A program made the position numbers and the translations under genes. Shown here piece by piece: positions 30,541 through 38,621 of a stretch of 64,000 nucleotides of DNA (the first letter of the stretch is position 1; every line of letters begins with the position of its first letter). The notes under the pieces were generated by a model. It was not told where the DNA came from, searched no databases, and worked only from the letters and a program-made list of their open reading frames with translations. The stretch comes from JAICMB01 sp035295125 (GTDB lineage: Bacteria > Acidobacteriota > Terriglobia > Bryobacterales > Bryobacteraceae): assembly GCA_035295125.1 (NCBI GenBank), contig DATGJP010000047.1, positions 116,066 through 180,065 of the forward strand. Direction: 5' to 3'.

Positions 30541-31478
30541 TGGCTCGTCTCCTCTCCGCCGATCAGGTATTCATAGAGAGAGTTGACGTCGTCGTCCGCC
30601 GGCGCCACCGACTCAATACCGATGCCGTTCAGCGCGATCTTGTTCAGCATGAGATAAAACTTGTCGGGCTTCCGTGTCTTGATCAGCAGGCCGCCGCCGT
30701 CTTTGTGTAGGCGGGCTTCGACCACATGCTCCTGCTGGAACATCTTGGCAGCCAGTTCCCCAGGCTTGTTGCAGCGGATGAGAATCTGCATGGGATGCTC
30801 TTCGATTTCCTCGCGCACACCGCGAATCTGGCCCTCGGCGATGACGTAGCCGTTACTGAGCAGGATTACCTGGTCGGAAATGGCGTCCACCTCGTGCAGG
30901 ATGTGGCTCGAAATGATGACGTGCATGCCTTCCTGCGCGAACTGCTTGAAGAGCGCAATGGTTTCGGCGCGCACAAGAGGGTCGAGGCCGTTGAGCGGCT
31001 CATCGAGCACCAGAACCGACGGCGAGTGGCACGTAGCTTGTGCAAGCTTGATACGCTGGCGCATGCCCTTGCTGTAGCCGGCTATCTTGCGGTGGGCGGC
31101 GTCGACAATGCCGACCCGTTCAATGGCGCGCCATGTAAGCGCTTCGGCTTCCTTCGAAGGACAGCCATAAAGCCGCAGATAAGAGTGAACGAACTGGTAG
31201 CCTGTGAAGCCCTTGGGAAACGTGTCGAACTGCGTGCAGTAGCCGACCTCGCGGAAAAACTCCTCGGGCTCGTCCGGTGAAAGCCCCAGCACGCGAACGC
31301 GGCCGCGCGTCGGTTGGATAAGCCCCGTCATGAGATTCATGAGCGTGGTTTTGCCGGAGCCATTGGGACCGACGAGGCTGGTGATCCCCGGCGGGATGGC
31401 GAGGTTCACGCGGTTAACGCCGAGTACGTCGCCGTAGAATTTAGAGACGTTTTCAAAAATGATCGAGGGAACGTTCAT
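30537..31478 (-). CDS. ABC transporter ATP-binding protein
   Basis: 313 residues from ATG 31478, chosen because it overlaps the previous stop as ATGA and starts directly before the nucleotide-binding fold (MNVPSIIFENVSKFYGD). The ATPase motifs are intact: Walker A GPNGSGKTT, signature YSKGMRQRIKLAQ, Walker B SVLVLDEPLNGLDP and the H-loop histidine in VIISSHILHEVD. The C-terminal 90 residues form the extra domain seen in ABC-2 export ATPases. It powers the permease encoded next. Confidence 0.93.
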   Translation of the reverse strand: MNVPSIIFENVSKFYGDVLGVNRVNLAIPPGITSLVGPNGSGKTTLMNLMTGLIQPTRGRVRVLGLSPDEPEEFFREVGYCTQFDTFPKGFTGYQFVHSYLRLYGCPSKEAEALTWRAIERVGIVDAAHRKIAGYSKGMRQRIKLAQATCHSPSVLVLDEPLNGLDPLVRAETIALFKQFAQEGMHVIISSHILHEVDAISDQVILLSNGYVIAEGQIRGVREEIEEHPMQILIRCNKPGELAAKMFQQEHVVEARLHKDGGGLLIKTRKPDKFYLMLNKIALNGIGIESVAPADDDVNSLYEYLIGGEETSQ

Positions 31479-32359
31479 CGAATCACCTCGAAGGCGCGTG
31501 TCTTGCGATGCAGAAGGAAAAGACAGAATCCGCAGAGCACGCAAAGCTGGATGAGAGCGCCTGCCAAGGAAATTTCGGTGCCCCCATTGGCCCCAAACGT
31601 GCCTCCCTTAAAAGCGAAGAGCTTCGTCCAGAGTACTTCCAGAATGTAAGCAATATTGATGTAGTAGCCCGCGGTGGTGTGAGCAACGGCGTTGATGGCG
31701 GCGCCAAAACCAGCGCCTAGGAAGAACACGCCAAGTACCAGCGCGCCGGCAATGGGTTTCCATTTCACCCATGCGGATAAGGCGAGACCGAGGAGCGACA
31801 GGGCGACAACTTCGGCGAGCGATCCCACGGTAACAGCGCCTGCGAGCCAGAGGTTGTCCCACGTCCAAGTGGCCCCCGAAAGGCCGGCTTCGATGCCGAA
31901 GAGAATCAGACCGGGTATCGCGCTAACGATCGTCACGAGCCAGGCGATAACGCAGAACTTGCCCAGGATGTACTCCATGCGCGTGAATGGCCGGCAGAAG
32001 TAAAGCGGCAGCGCGTTGTTCCCAAGATCGGGCGAGATCATCGCAGGAGCGGCGAATGCCACCAGCAATGTCGCGAACCCGAGTTCGATTTGAAGAAAAT
32101 TCTTGAGATATTTCGGGATGTCCGTGATCAGGATTCTTCCCGCCGGCAGGTGCAGCAGCTTCAGCAGGCTGTCGCTGTGGTTGAGATACAGGCCGAGCCC
32201 CATGATCAGTGGCGGAATCAGGCACACGATCAGGAAAATGGCCATGAAGCGCGACCGGAAAATGTAGCGCCAGGCATAGCGAGTCAGAATCAGGAAACGC
32301 GACCATTCCGGCGTCAGACGGCCACTCCAGGCCTTGTAGTTGCGTTTGTAAACGGCCAT
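31475..32359 (-). CDS. ABC transporter permease (ABC-2 type)
   Basis: 294 residues. A cytoplasmic N-terminus with basic and aromatic residues is followed by about six transmembrane helices (FMAIFLIVCLIPPLIMGLGL; FATLLVAFAAPAMISPDL; LVTIVSAIPGLILFGI). The loop PLYFCRPFTRMEYILGKF is the typical ABC-2 coupling element. It starts one base after the stop of the upstream ATPase gene and overlaps the next ATPase gene by ATGA, so both pairs are made from one message. The two permeases of the operon are not close copies of each other. Confidence 0.88.
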   Translation of the reverse strand: MAVYKRNYKAWSGRLTPEWSRFLILTRYAWRYIFRSRFMAIFLIVCLIPPLIMGLGLYLNHSDSLLKLLHLPAGRILITDIPKYLKNFLQIELGFATLLVAFAAPAMISPDLGNNALPLYFCRPFTRMEYILGKFCVIAWLVTIVSAIPGLILFGIEAGLSGATWTWDNLWLAGAVTVGSLAEVVALSLLGLALSAWVKWKPIAGALVLGVFFLGAGFGAAINAVAHTTAGYYINIAYILEVLWTKLFAFKGGTFGANGGTEISLAGALIQLCVLCGFCLFLLHRKTRAFEVIR

Positions 32360-32360
32360 G

Positions 32361-33284
32361 TTACTTGACCTCGGATTCCACGGCGCGCAGGAAAATATCT
32401 TCCAGCGAATCGCGTCGGTAGTTCAAACGGCGTAACTGGATATCACGCTCGGCGGCCAGGCGGTAAATATCTTTGATGTCGAGCCCGTCGGACATCACCA
32501 TTTTGAGGCGGCCGCCGGTGCCCACTGCGCATTCACAGCCGAGGCTTTCCAGCGCTTCGGCAAAATTTTCGTTCGCGCCCACAGTTTCCAACTCGACAAA
32601 CCGACGGTTGGCGCGGCGCTCCTCGTCAAGGTTCGAGTAGTGCACAATCCGCCCCTGGTTGAGGATCAGCACCTCGTCGCAGGTCTCTTCGACATCGCGC
32701 AGCAAATGGGAGCAAAGCACGATTCGTACCTGGCCGGAATCTTTCATTTCCTTGATCATTCGGATCATGCGCTGACGCGCGGGCGGGTCGAGACCGTTGG
32801 TCGGCTCGTCGAGGATGAGCAGTTTCGGCCCATGCACAATGGCTTGTGCCAGCTTGGCGAGCTGCTTCATGCCGAGCGAGTAGGTGCCGACTTTGCGATA
32901 GCGCGCCTCGCCCAGTCCGACGTAGAACAGTGCTTCGTGAGCCCGCTCCAAAGCGGCTTCAGAAGGCAGACCCGAGAGCTCCGCCATCAAACGGACGAAA
33001 GCCACCGCCGTCATGTTCCCGATGAACGAGTCGTTCTCGGGCATATATCCAACGACAGTTCGAATGGCTTTGGTTTGTGTCCGGATATCGAAATCGAAAA
33101 TGCGCGCGGTGCCGGTAGCAGGCTCATGAAAGCCCAGCAGCGTATTGATCAACGTCGACTTGCCAGCGCCGTTCGGGCCAAGCAAACCGATTGCTTGGCC
33201 CGAGAGCGAACAGGAGAGATTGTTCAGAATGGTCCGCTTGCCGAATCGGACAGACAAATTGTCGAGTTGAATAAGCGTGCTCAT
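32361..33284 (-). CDS. ABC transporter ATP-binding protein
   Basis: 307 residues with Walker A GPNGAGKST, Q-loop in VVGYMPENDSF, signature YSLGMKQLAKLAQ, Walker B LLILDEPTNGLDP and the switch histidine in LCSHLLRDVEE. The C-terminal domain (ALESLGCECAVGTGGRLKM) is typical of export-type ATPases. The start overlaps the FecR-like gene by four bases (ATGA). It pairs with the permease at 31475-32359. Confidence 0.93.
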   Translation of the reverse strand: MSTLIQLDNLSVRFGKRTILNNLSCSLSGQAIGLLGPNGAGKSTLINTLLGFHEPATGTARIFDFDIRTQTKAIRTVVGYMPENDSFIGNMTAVAFVRLMAELSGLPSEAALERAHEALFYVGLGEARYRKVGTYSLGMKQLAKLAQAIVHGPKLLILDEPTNGLDPPARQRMIRMIKEMKDSGQVRIVLCSHLLRDVEETCDEVLILNQGRIVHYSNLDEERRANRRFVELETVGANENFAEALESLGCECAVGTGGRLKMVMSDGLDIKDIYRLAAERDIQLRRLNYRRDSLEDIFLRAVESEVK

Positions 33285-35881
33285 TGCTTACTTCTTTCGC
33301 GCAGCGCCGACCCATGGATGGCGTTCCCCAGGATGTTCGGCACTGCGAGAGTTTCGAGACTGAGTCCGAAGAGCGGACCGTTACCGGAGATCACGATGCG
33401 ATTGGGTTCGCCGTAGGCGTAGATCAGGCCCGGCGCATTATTTGCTTCCAGCGCTTCGATAGATGCTTTCTGCGCCGGCGTCAGGCCGCTGAAAGACTTC
33501 AGTTGATCGGCAATCGGTCCAATCATCGGCCCGATGTTGTGGTAAATGAACCCGGAGAGATTCGCGTACTGATCGTGCGGCAGCAGGCTGCGGAACTTGT
33601 CGGAGCGGCTGAGCGTGTAGCCATTCTGCCGGTTCTGAATCGCTCGCAGCACGATGCCCTGCGTTGCGCCGGCAACGAAGTAGCTGTCGACGTAGGTGTA
33701 GTGCAGTTCGAGACCGGAGTGCGTCCCGGTCAGTGAGTAGAAGGTGCGGTCGCCAACCTGATTCTTGGCCAGGTTCAACTGCATACCGTGATGATTCTGG
33801 CTCTCGTTGTTGAAACTGGTGATCAACTTCTCGATGGTCCACTCGAGGCGATCAGGGCTGTAAGTCTCCATCGCGAACTCCCAGTTGGGCACCGGGAAGA
33901 CGGGTCCGTCGATAGCGAAGGCGGCGTCGGTGCCGAGAGGCCCTGCCAGGTCGTTCAGCACGTTGATGCCGCTCCTTTGCTCGAAGTCGCTGAGCTCTTT
34001 CGCGAAGTCCGCCCGCTGGCTCTGCGCGTAGGAGAACAGATCCCCCAGGAGTGCCTGCGGGTTCTTGAGGACGAATCCCGATGCCAGCAGCGCGTTCGGC
34101 GAGACGAATTCGAGAGAACCCATCGGGCCAGGCGCTCCCAGCCACGAGGCGAATCCGCGACGTTCGCGCCGGAAGTTGAGCGCAATGCGATTATCGGTAG
34201 CGCCGTTCTTTTCTTTCCGTTCGAAGATGAGGTAGCGAACATCCTGGATTCCTGTCGGACTGTTCTCGGGATCGGGTTCATTCTTCAGTACGGAGTTGCG
34301 CATGATTTGTTCCAGGTTTGCGCAGAACAGATACCCCACTCCGGACTCGTACGACTTTTGGATCACGTTGTGGAAGTAATTGCCCTCGAAGCCGCGGGAA
34401 TTCCGATACTGCTCCATCAGCCCGGCATCCCCGGTGATGGCCAGCATGTCGTCGTGGATCCACACCAGCGCCTGGCCTGCCGGTTTCGTCACCTGCGTGC
34501 CGTTGGACGAGTGGGTTTCGGCGTCCTCAATGAAGTGGAGTGGCGATTTGCCGCTGCCGGAAAGTTCGCGCGCTTGCCCTTCCAGGAACTCACGGAGACC
34601 TTTTTGCTTCACTTCCGCGAGCAGCATGGGCTGGCTGTAACTGCCGCCGGGCTCGCTCGTGATGCAGAGTACGACCTCGTCGCCCAGGTAGTTGCTGAAC
34701 GTACGCAGGCGATTGACTACGTCGTCGAGCGAGTGGCCTTCCTTGGGCCCATTCTGTTCCCACCACTGGCGCAGAACTTCGCTTTGCTGGATGCGCTCGT
34801 TGAAAAGGCGCGTGGCTTCGGAAAGAGTGTTGCCGAGATTCGGAATGGCAGCGTAAATCACCGTGTTCCAGGGCGCCGCATCGAGGAGCTTGCTGCTATA
34901 GCGCAGACCAGGGCTCGGGATCTGTTCGATCTCCTTGCGAAGCTGGCTGAACTCGCCCAGCAGCGCGAGGTACTTTGCGGAGTTGCGGCTCCACTCAAAT
35001 TCATCGTGGACTGGCACCTTTTCGATGCTGGGATTTGTCGCCGTTTGATCGCCCGGATGCAGTAACTCGGAGTGTCCGGTTTCTTCTACCTTCACTTCGC
35101 CCTCGGCAACCGAAACACGAGTTCCCTTAGTGCCGCGCGTGACGGCAAATACGGTGCCGTGAACTGTCACGAGACAGTCGGGCGTGGACACGAAGAGGGC
35201 GCCTATCTTCTGCTTGGCGGCCTGGACGATAACGTTTCCGCGATCGAGGAAAATGGTGGTGCCGCGAGCGGCCTTCGAAATAGACACCTCAGCGCGCTCG
35301 TTCATTTCGACCAGCGAACCGTCGGACAATTTGAGCAGAGCGGTGGATTGCTTGCCGGTCCGGACACGCTCGCCTTCGGCAACCTGGCGGCCGGAGAAGA
35401 TCGGCGCCGCGGACTGGTCTTTCACAGAGTAAAGAATGCCGCTCACCGATTGCACCGTGGCGCGAGTACCCGAGGAGGGAAGCAGTCGCGCAACACCCCA
35501 CACACTGATACCGACCACCACAACGGCCGCTGCGGCAGCCGCCCACTTCATGTAAACGGGCAGTTCCCTCTGAACGATTTTGGGGCGGCTGATGGTGACC
35601 AGCTTTCCGGAACGCGTGGCAGCCAGCACACGGCGGCAGACAACGCACGTGTGGGTGTGGTCCTCGAGCAGGAGAGAGCGCGATTCCGGCAGGGTCTTGT
35701 CGAGATACGATTGCATCAGCGCCTGGAAGTCGGCACAGGTGTGCAGCGCATGAGCCGAGGGGTCCGCCGCGGCGCTGAACAGCCTGCCTTGGACGCGCGC
35801 GATGGCTTCGTTCGCGGCGGTCTCAGGAGCCATGTCGGCGCGAATGGCATTGAGAATGGAGTCGAGATTGTTCGTGCTCAT
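33281..35881 (-). CDS. Zinc-finger/FecR-domain membrane protein, likely anti-sigma factor with large extracytoplasmic domain
   Basis: 866 residues. The N-terminal cytoplasmic part has an anti-sigma zinc-finger pattern: Cys49, then His75-x3-Cys79-x2-Cys82 (HTHTCVVC). One transmembrane helix (about 113-134) follows, then a FecR-like beta domain at about 165-265 (FSGRQVAEGERVRTGKQ; TVHGTVFAVTRG). The remaining 600 residues are extracytoplasmic and of unknown fold (APWNTVIYAAIPNLG; FYSLTGTHSGLELHYTY), vaguely like DUF3352 proteins. Placed directly after an ECF sigma gene (ATGA overlap), it most likely holds that sigma factor at the membrane and releases it on an external or envelope signal sensed by the large domain. 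Confidence 0.75.
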   Translation of the reverse strand: MSTNNLDSILNAIRADMAPETAANEAIARVQGRLFSAAADPSAHALHTCADFQALMQSYLDKTLPESRSLLLEDHTHTCVVCRRVLAATRSGKLVTISRPKIVQRELPVYMKWAAAAAAVVVVGISVWGVARLLPSSGTRATVQSVSGILYSVKDQSAAPIFSGRQVAEGERVRTGKQSTALLKLSDGSLVEMNERAEVSISKAARGTTIFLDRGNVIVQAAKQKIGALFVSTPDCLVTVHGTVFAVTRGTKGTRVSVAEGEVKVEETGHSELLHPGDQTATNPSIEKVPVHDEFEWSRNSAKYLALLGEFSQLRKEIEQIPSPGLRYSSKLLDAAPWNTVIYAAIPNLGNTLSEATRLFNERIQQSEVLRQWWEQNGPKEGHSLDDVVNRLRTFSNYLGDEVVLCITSEPGGSYSQPMLLAEVKQKGLREFLEGQARELSGSGKSPLHFIEDAETHSSNGTQVTKPAGQALVWIHDDMLAITGDAGLMEQYRNSRGFEGNYFHNVIQKSYESGVGYLFCANLEQIMRNSVLKNEPDPENSPTGIQDVRYLIFERKEKNGATDNRIALNFRRERRGFASWLGAPGPMGSLEFVSPNALLASGFVLKNPQALLGDLFSYAQSQRADFAKELSDFEQRSGINVLNDLAGPLGTDAAFAIDGPVFPVPNWEFAMETYSPDRLEWTIEKLITSFNNESQNHHGMQLNLAKNQVGDRTFYSLTGTHSGLELHYTYVDSYFVAGATQGIVLRAIQNRQNGYTLSRSDKFRSLLPHDQYANLSGFIYHNIGPMIGPIADQLKSFSGLTPAQKASIEALEANNAPGLIYAYGEPNRIVISGNGPLFGLSLETLAVPNILGNAIHGSALRERSKQ

Positions 35882-36414
35882 GACTTTTCTCCCATGTAGG
35901 AACGGACTTCCTTTTGGAGCTGCTTCCTCGTGCGATGGAGGATGACTGCAACGTGCACCTGCGAGATGCCCAGAATGCGAGCGATTTCGGGGTTCTCGTG
36001 GCCCTCAAAGAACCGCAGCGCGAAGACTTCGGCATCGCGGCGGTTCAAGTGCGCCAACGCCCGTCGCAGGCATTCCTTCAACTCGCCCATGTCCTGCGAT
36101 TTGCCCTCAGCCAATTGGCTGGGCGGCGCGTCATCGATCGGTACGGCGCGGGCTGCCTGCTTAGAGCGAACCAGGTCGAGCGAAACGTTGACCGCTGCCC
36201 GGCGCAGGTAGCTTTCCTCGTTTTCGAGGGCTCCAGCGGCCTGGTCGCGGCGCATCAGGCGCAGGAAGACGGTCTGCAGCACATCCTCCGCATCGGCGGC
36301 GTTGCCGGTGATCCGGTATGCGGTGCGAAACACCAGGCCGGAATGGGCGGAATAAACCCGGTCAAGCCCGATCATCGGTGGGCCGAACCCGGACGCCGCA
36401 GGTTGCTCTCTCAT
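35878..36414 (-). CDS. ECF-type RNA polymerase sigma factor
   Basis: 178 residues from ATG 36414. Region 2 is seen in LVFRTAYRITGNAADAEDVLQTVFLRLMRR and region 4 in LNRRDAEVFALRFFEGHENPEIARILGISQVHVAVILHRTRKQL (both broken here by normal linker residues). The strong ribosome site AGGAGG at 36433-36438 is 18 bases from this ATG but only six from an in-frame CTG at 36426, so translation may begin four codons earlier. Its gene overlaps the anti-sigma-like gene by ATGA. An ECF-type promoter lies upstream, which implies that this factor transcribes its own operon. Confidence 0.92.
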   Translation of the reverse strand: MREQPAASGFGPPMIGLDRVYSAHSGLVFRTAYRITGNAADAEDVLQTVFLRLMRRDQAAGALENEESYLRRAAVNVSLDLVRSKQAARAVPIDDAPPSQLAEGKSQDMGELKECLRRALAHLNRRDAEVFALRFFEGHENPEIARILGISQVHVAVILHRTRKQLQKEVRSYMGEKS

Positions 36415-36432
36415 TGCGAGTTGCAGGATGCA

Positions 36433-36438
36433 CCTCCT
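36433..36438 (-). promoter_or_regulatory. Strong Shine-Dalgarno pointing to a CTG start
   Basis: AGGAGG on the minus strand. Six bases downstream is an in-frame CTG (36424-36426) and 18 bases downstream is the ATG of the sigma gene. The spacing favours initiation at CTG or an unusual long spacer. Confidence 0.45.
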
Positions 36439-36457
36439 ATCCTATTCTGTCCGTTCT

Positions 36458-36483
36458 ATACGTGAAGACTGGATTTTTGTTCC
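36458..36483 (-). promoter_or_regulatory. ECF-sigma-type promoter of the sigma/FecR/ABC operon
   Basis: On the minus strand GGAAC (36483-36479) is followed after exactly 16 bases by CGTAT (36462-36458), the general form of ECF promoters (GGAAC-N16-CGT). A run of A follows the -35, as often seen. It is about 45 bases upstream of the sigma gene start with a strong ribosome site between. This supports autoregulation. Confidence 0.55.
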
Positions 36484-36538
36484 CGGATTACAAAGGGGTG
36501 GAGCGAGGGATCGGGAATTGCGTAAGTTGTTGAGGAGC

Positions 36539-36884
36539 CTAGGCCGATTCCGTGTCCAGGTAGCGCTCAAGCGCCTCCGTCACGATGGCATTGAGCTTCT
36601 TGCCGTTTTCGGCCGCGAACATAGCGGCACGTTTATGCAGGTCGCGAGGCACGCGCACGTTAAACGATCCCTTGAACGGAGCGTCCGGTGCCCGTCTCTT
36701 CCGTGCACAGGTGGCGAGATAATCCTCCACGGCCTCATGAAAGCTTTTCTTCAAATTGAGCACATCACCCGCTTCGTAAGTGATCAGGTCGCGTATCCCT
36801 TCCAGTTTTCCGTGGAAGACCTCGTCCTGATAGCTGTATCGGGCGAAAGCCGATGTAGCCTTTGTATTGCATTGTTCCGTTCAT
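36539..36884 (-). pseudogene. hicB: hicB-like antitoxin gene, frameshifted
   Basis: The ATG at 36884 (GAGG upstream) opens MNGTMQYKGYIGF, then the frame breaks. In the next frame the protein continues RYSYQDEVFHGKLEGI, then DLITYEAGDVLNLKKSFHEA, VEDYLATC and a ribbon-helix-helix end FNVRVPRDLHKRAAMFAAEN. This is the order of HicB: partial RNase-H-like fold followed by a C-terminal DNA-binding domain. One extra base near 36845 would explain the shift. The full product would be about 114 residues. An intact 74-residue C-terminal frame remains and could be translated from an internal start, keeping only the DNA-binding part. A sequencing error is possible. Confidence 0.7.
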
Positions 36885-37142
36885 AGGTGTCCCTCTTGCT
36901 TAAGGTGCGCAAGTACGTCCAGGATTTGGTAGGTTTTCAGGACGTTCCTTTTCAGGACGTTTCCTTGGATGTGGCTTGTGCAGGCTGCTCATAACGCCGC
37001 TGGCACTGATGGATTTTCGCCGCGACCCGCTGCCTGATTCTTCTCTGTATCCGAAACCAGCCAGGAGGTTTTTCAACTCGGTCCAGGCAAAGTCGGCCGG
37101 TTTACTTCGAAAGCGCTTGAGAAGCTTGTCGCGTTGGCTCAT
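36881..37142 (-). pseudogene. hicA: hicA-like toxin gene, frameshifted by a small tandem duplication
   Basis: From ATG 37142 the frame reads MSQRDKLLKRFRSKPADF, AWTELKNLLAGFGYREE, GSGSRRK and LHKPHPRK, the HicA mRNA-interferase fold with the conserved Gly-Ser-Gly-Ser loop and His in LHKPHP. It then leaves frame; the expected ending LKTYQILDVLAHLKQEGHL is found in another frame and stops by ATGA overlap with hicB. The break lies at a 15/16-base tandem duplication (36934-36964). The intact frame runs on to a different C-terminus (stop at 36900), so the toxin is probably inactive. The hicA-hicB order and overlap are typical of the family. Confidence 0.7.
36934..36964. repeat. Tandem duplication breaking hicA
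   Basis: TTTTCAGGACGTTCC (36934-36948) is followed at once by TTTTCAGGACGTTTCC (36949-36964). One copy would restore the HicA frame (HPR-N-VLKTYQ). The second copy adds a net frame-changing insertion, so it looks like a replication-slippage event that inactivated the toxin. Confidence 0.7.
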
Positions 37143-37261
37143 GCCGACGGTTAGAGCATGCCGCAACACCAGATTCTCACACGATCGAACCCCGTTGCAA
37201 CTGAAAATAGTTGCAAAACGGAGAACGACCCTGAGCCTCTACCGGTTTGAGCTAATCGGAC

Positions 37262-37924
37262 GTGTTGGCGGTAGAGCCATTAACATGGGAGACGGACGCA
37301 CCCATCAGAAACAGCACCGGTCTCGGCGTGCTGCTTTTTTCGACTGAACCGGCGCGATGGATCAGCCGCGCGTACACAGATTTGGCCGTTTATGCCGGTC
37401 CTGAGCCGGATGCCGATCGGCAGAAGGACGCGAAACAACTACGCGGCACGGTGGTCGAGCAGATCGAGGCCGCGATGGGCTATTTACAGGTATCGCCCTA
37501 TGTGCCCGTCGCCGCGATAAAGGACGACTGGGGCCGGCAGGATCGTCCGGCCTATTCGCTTCGCGCTTTGCAAGAGGGCATTGTCAATGCGCTTGTTCAT
37601 CGCGACTATACGGTTCGCGGCTCCCCGGTGCGCTTATTCCTGTTTCCCGACCGGATCGAGATTTCGAGCCCGGGTCGTTTGCCGAATACGCTTACCCCCG
37701 CGGATCTGTTCGCTGGCTGCCAACCGATTCGACGCAACCAGATGCTGGCCGGTTTTCTCCGGGACTATACGAGCCCACTTACGCAGCGGTCGTATATGGA
37801 AGCGCGGGGCGAGGGCTTTCTGGCCATGGTCCGTGAATGCCAGAAGGTGTCTGGAAGGCGTCCAGCACTGGACGTGATTGGGGACAGCGTCAGGCTCACG
37901 ATCTTTGCGGCCGCGCCAGTCTAG
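37262..37924 (+). pseudogene. 5'-truncated AlbA/RecG-like ATP-binding protein
   Basis: 220 codons from a TTG. The sequence matches the C-terminal GHKL ATPase-like domain found behind AlbA_2 (Schlafen-like) domains: LQEGIVNALVHRDY, VRLFLFPDRIEISSPGRLP, then RNQMLAGFLRDY and MEARGEGF. Full-length relatives are near 400-470 residues; the N-terminal AlbA_2 domain is absent and the 120 bases upstream do not encode it in any frame. The remaining frame is intact. Its position beside the decayed hicAB suggests a patch of degraded acquired genes. It might still be translated from TTG but no good ribosome site is visible. Confidence 0.6.
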
Positions 37925-38613
37925 CGGGATTGCCCGTAATAAGCCGACGCACCATGTTTACGGAAGAAGTGCTTGTCACGCAGGCAGTCAGCCAGTGGCA
38001 CAGCCTGGGGATTCACCGCCAGCGTCTCCAGCGCCAGGCGAGCCACTTCTTCGAGGATCACCGCCGTGTGCGCTGCCTCGGAAGCGGTCGCGGCCCAAAC
38101 GAACGGCGCATGGTTCGCCACCAGCACGGCGGGCATGTGCAGCGGATCTTGACCTTCCAGGCAGCGTACGATTGCCTGGCCGGTATTAGCCTCGTACCCG
38201 CCTTGTACTTCGGTGTCGCTGAGCGGTCCGGTGACGGGTACCGGCCCATGGAAATAGTCGGCATGGGTTGTGCCAAAGCAGGGGATTGCACGGCAGGCTT
38301 GCGCCCAAACCGTCGCAGCGCGTGAGTGCGTGTGGACGATTCCGCCGACTTGCGGGAAAGCCCGATACAGAATCAGATGCGTTGCAAGGTCCGACGAGGG
38401 CCGTAGGTTTCCTTCGACCGGGCGCCCGTCGAGATCGACTACAACCATATCGGCAGGCCGCAGTTTGTCATAGTCAACGCCGCTCGGCTTGATCACCACC
38501 AGACCGCTCTCGCGATCGATGCCGCTGGCGTTTCCGAAGGTATAGAGAACGAGGCCGCGGCGGACCACCTCCATGTTGGCCTCGTAGACTTCCTTTCGCA
38601 GGTCTTCCAGCAT
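37921..38613 (-). CDS. araD: L-ribulose-5-phosphate 4-epimerase
   Basis: 230 residues. The enzyme interconverts L-ribulose 5-phosphate and D-xylulose 5-phosphate, the last step of L-arabinose entry into the pentose phosphate pathway. The class II aldolase-like zinc site is present: Asp75 in RPSSD, His94 and His96 in GIVHTHSRA, and His168 in LVANHAPF. GNASGID and KPSGVDYD match substrate-phosphate loops. It is the last gene of the arabinose operon, 8 bases after araB. Confidence 0.94.
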   Translation of the reverse strand: MLEDLRKEVYEANMEVVRRGLVLYTFGNASGIDRESGLVVIKPSGVDYDKLRPADMVVVDLDGRPVEGNLRPSSDLATHLILYRAFPQVGGIVHTHSRAATVWAQACRAIPCFGTTHADYFHGPVPVTGPLSDTEVQGGYEANTGQAIVRCLEGQDPLHMPAVLVANHAPFVWAATASEAAHTAVILEEVARLALETLAVNPQAVPLADCLRDKHFFRKHGASAYYGQSR

Positions 38614-38621
38614 GACGTCTC

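Noticed and set aside
33788..35065. 425-codon plus-strand frame opposite the FecR-like gene
   Set aside because: No domain or ribosome site; the opposite strand has a complete zinc-finger/FecR protein coupled to its neighbours.
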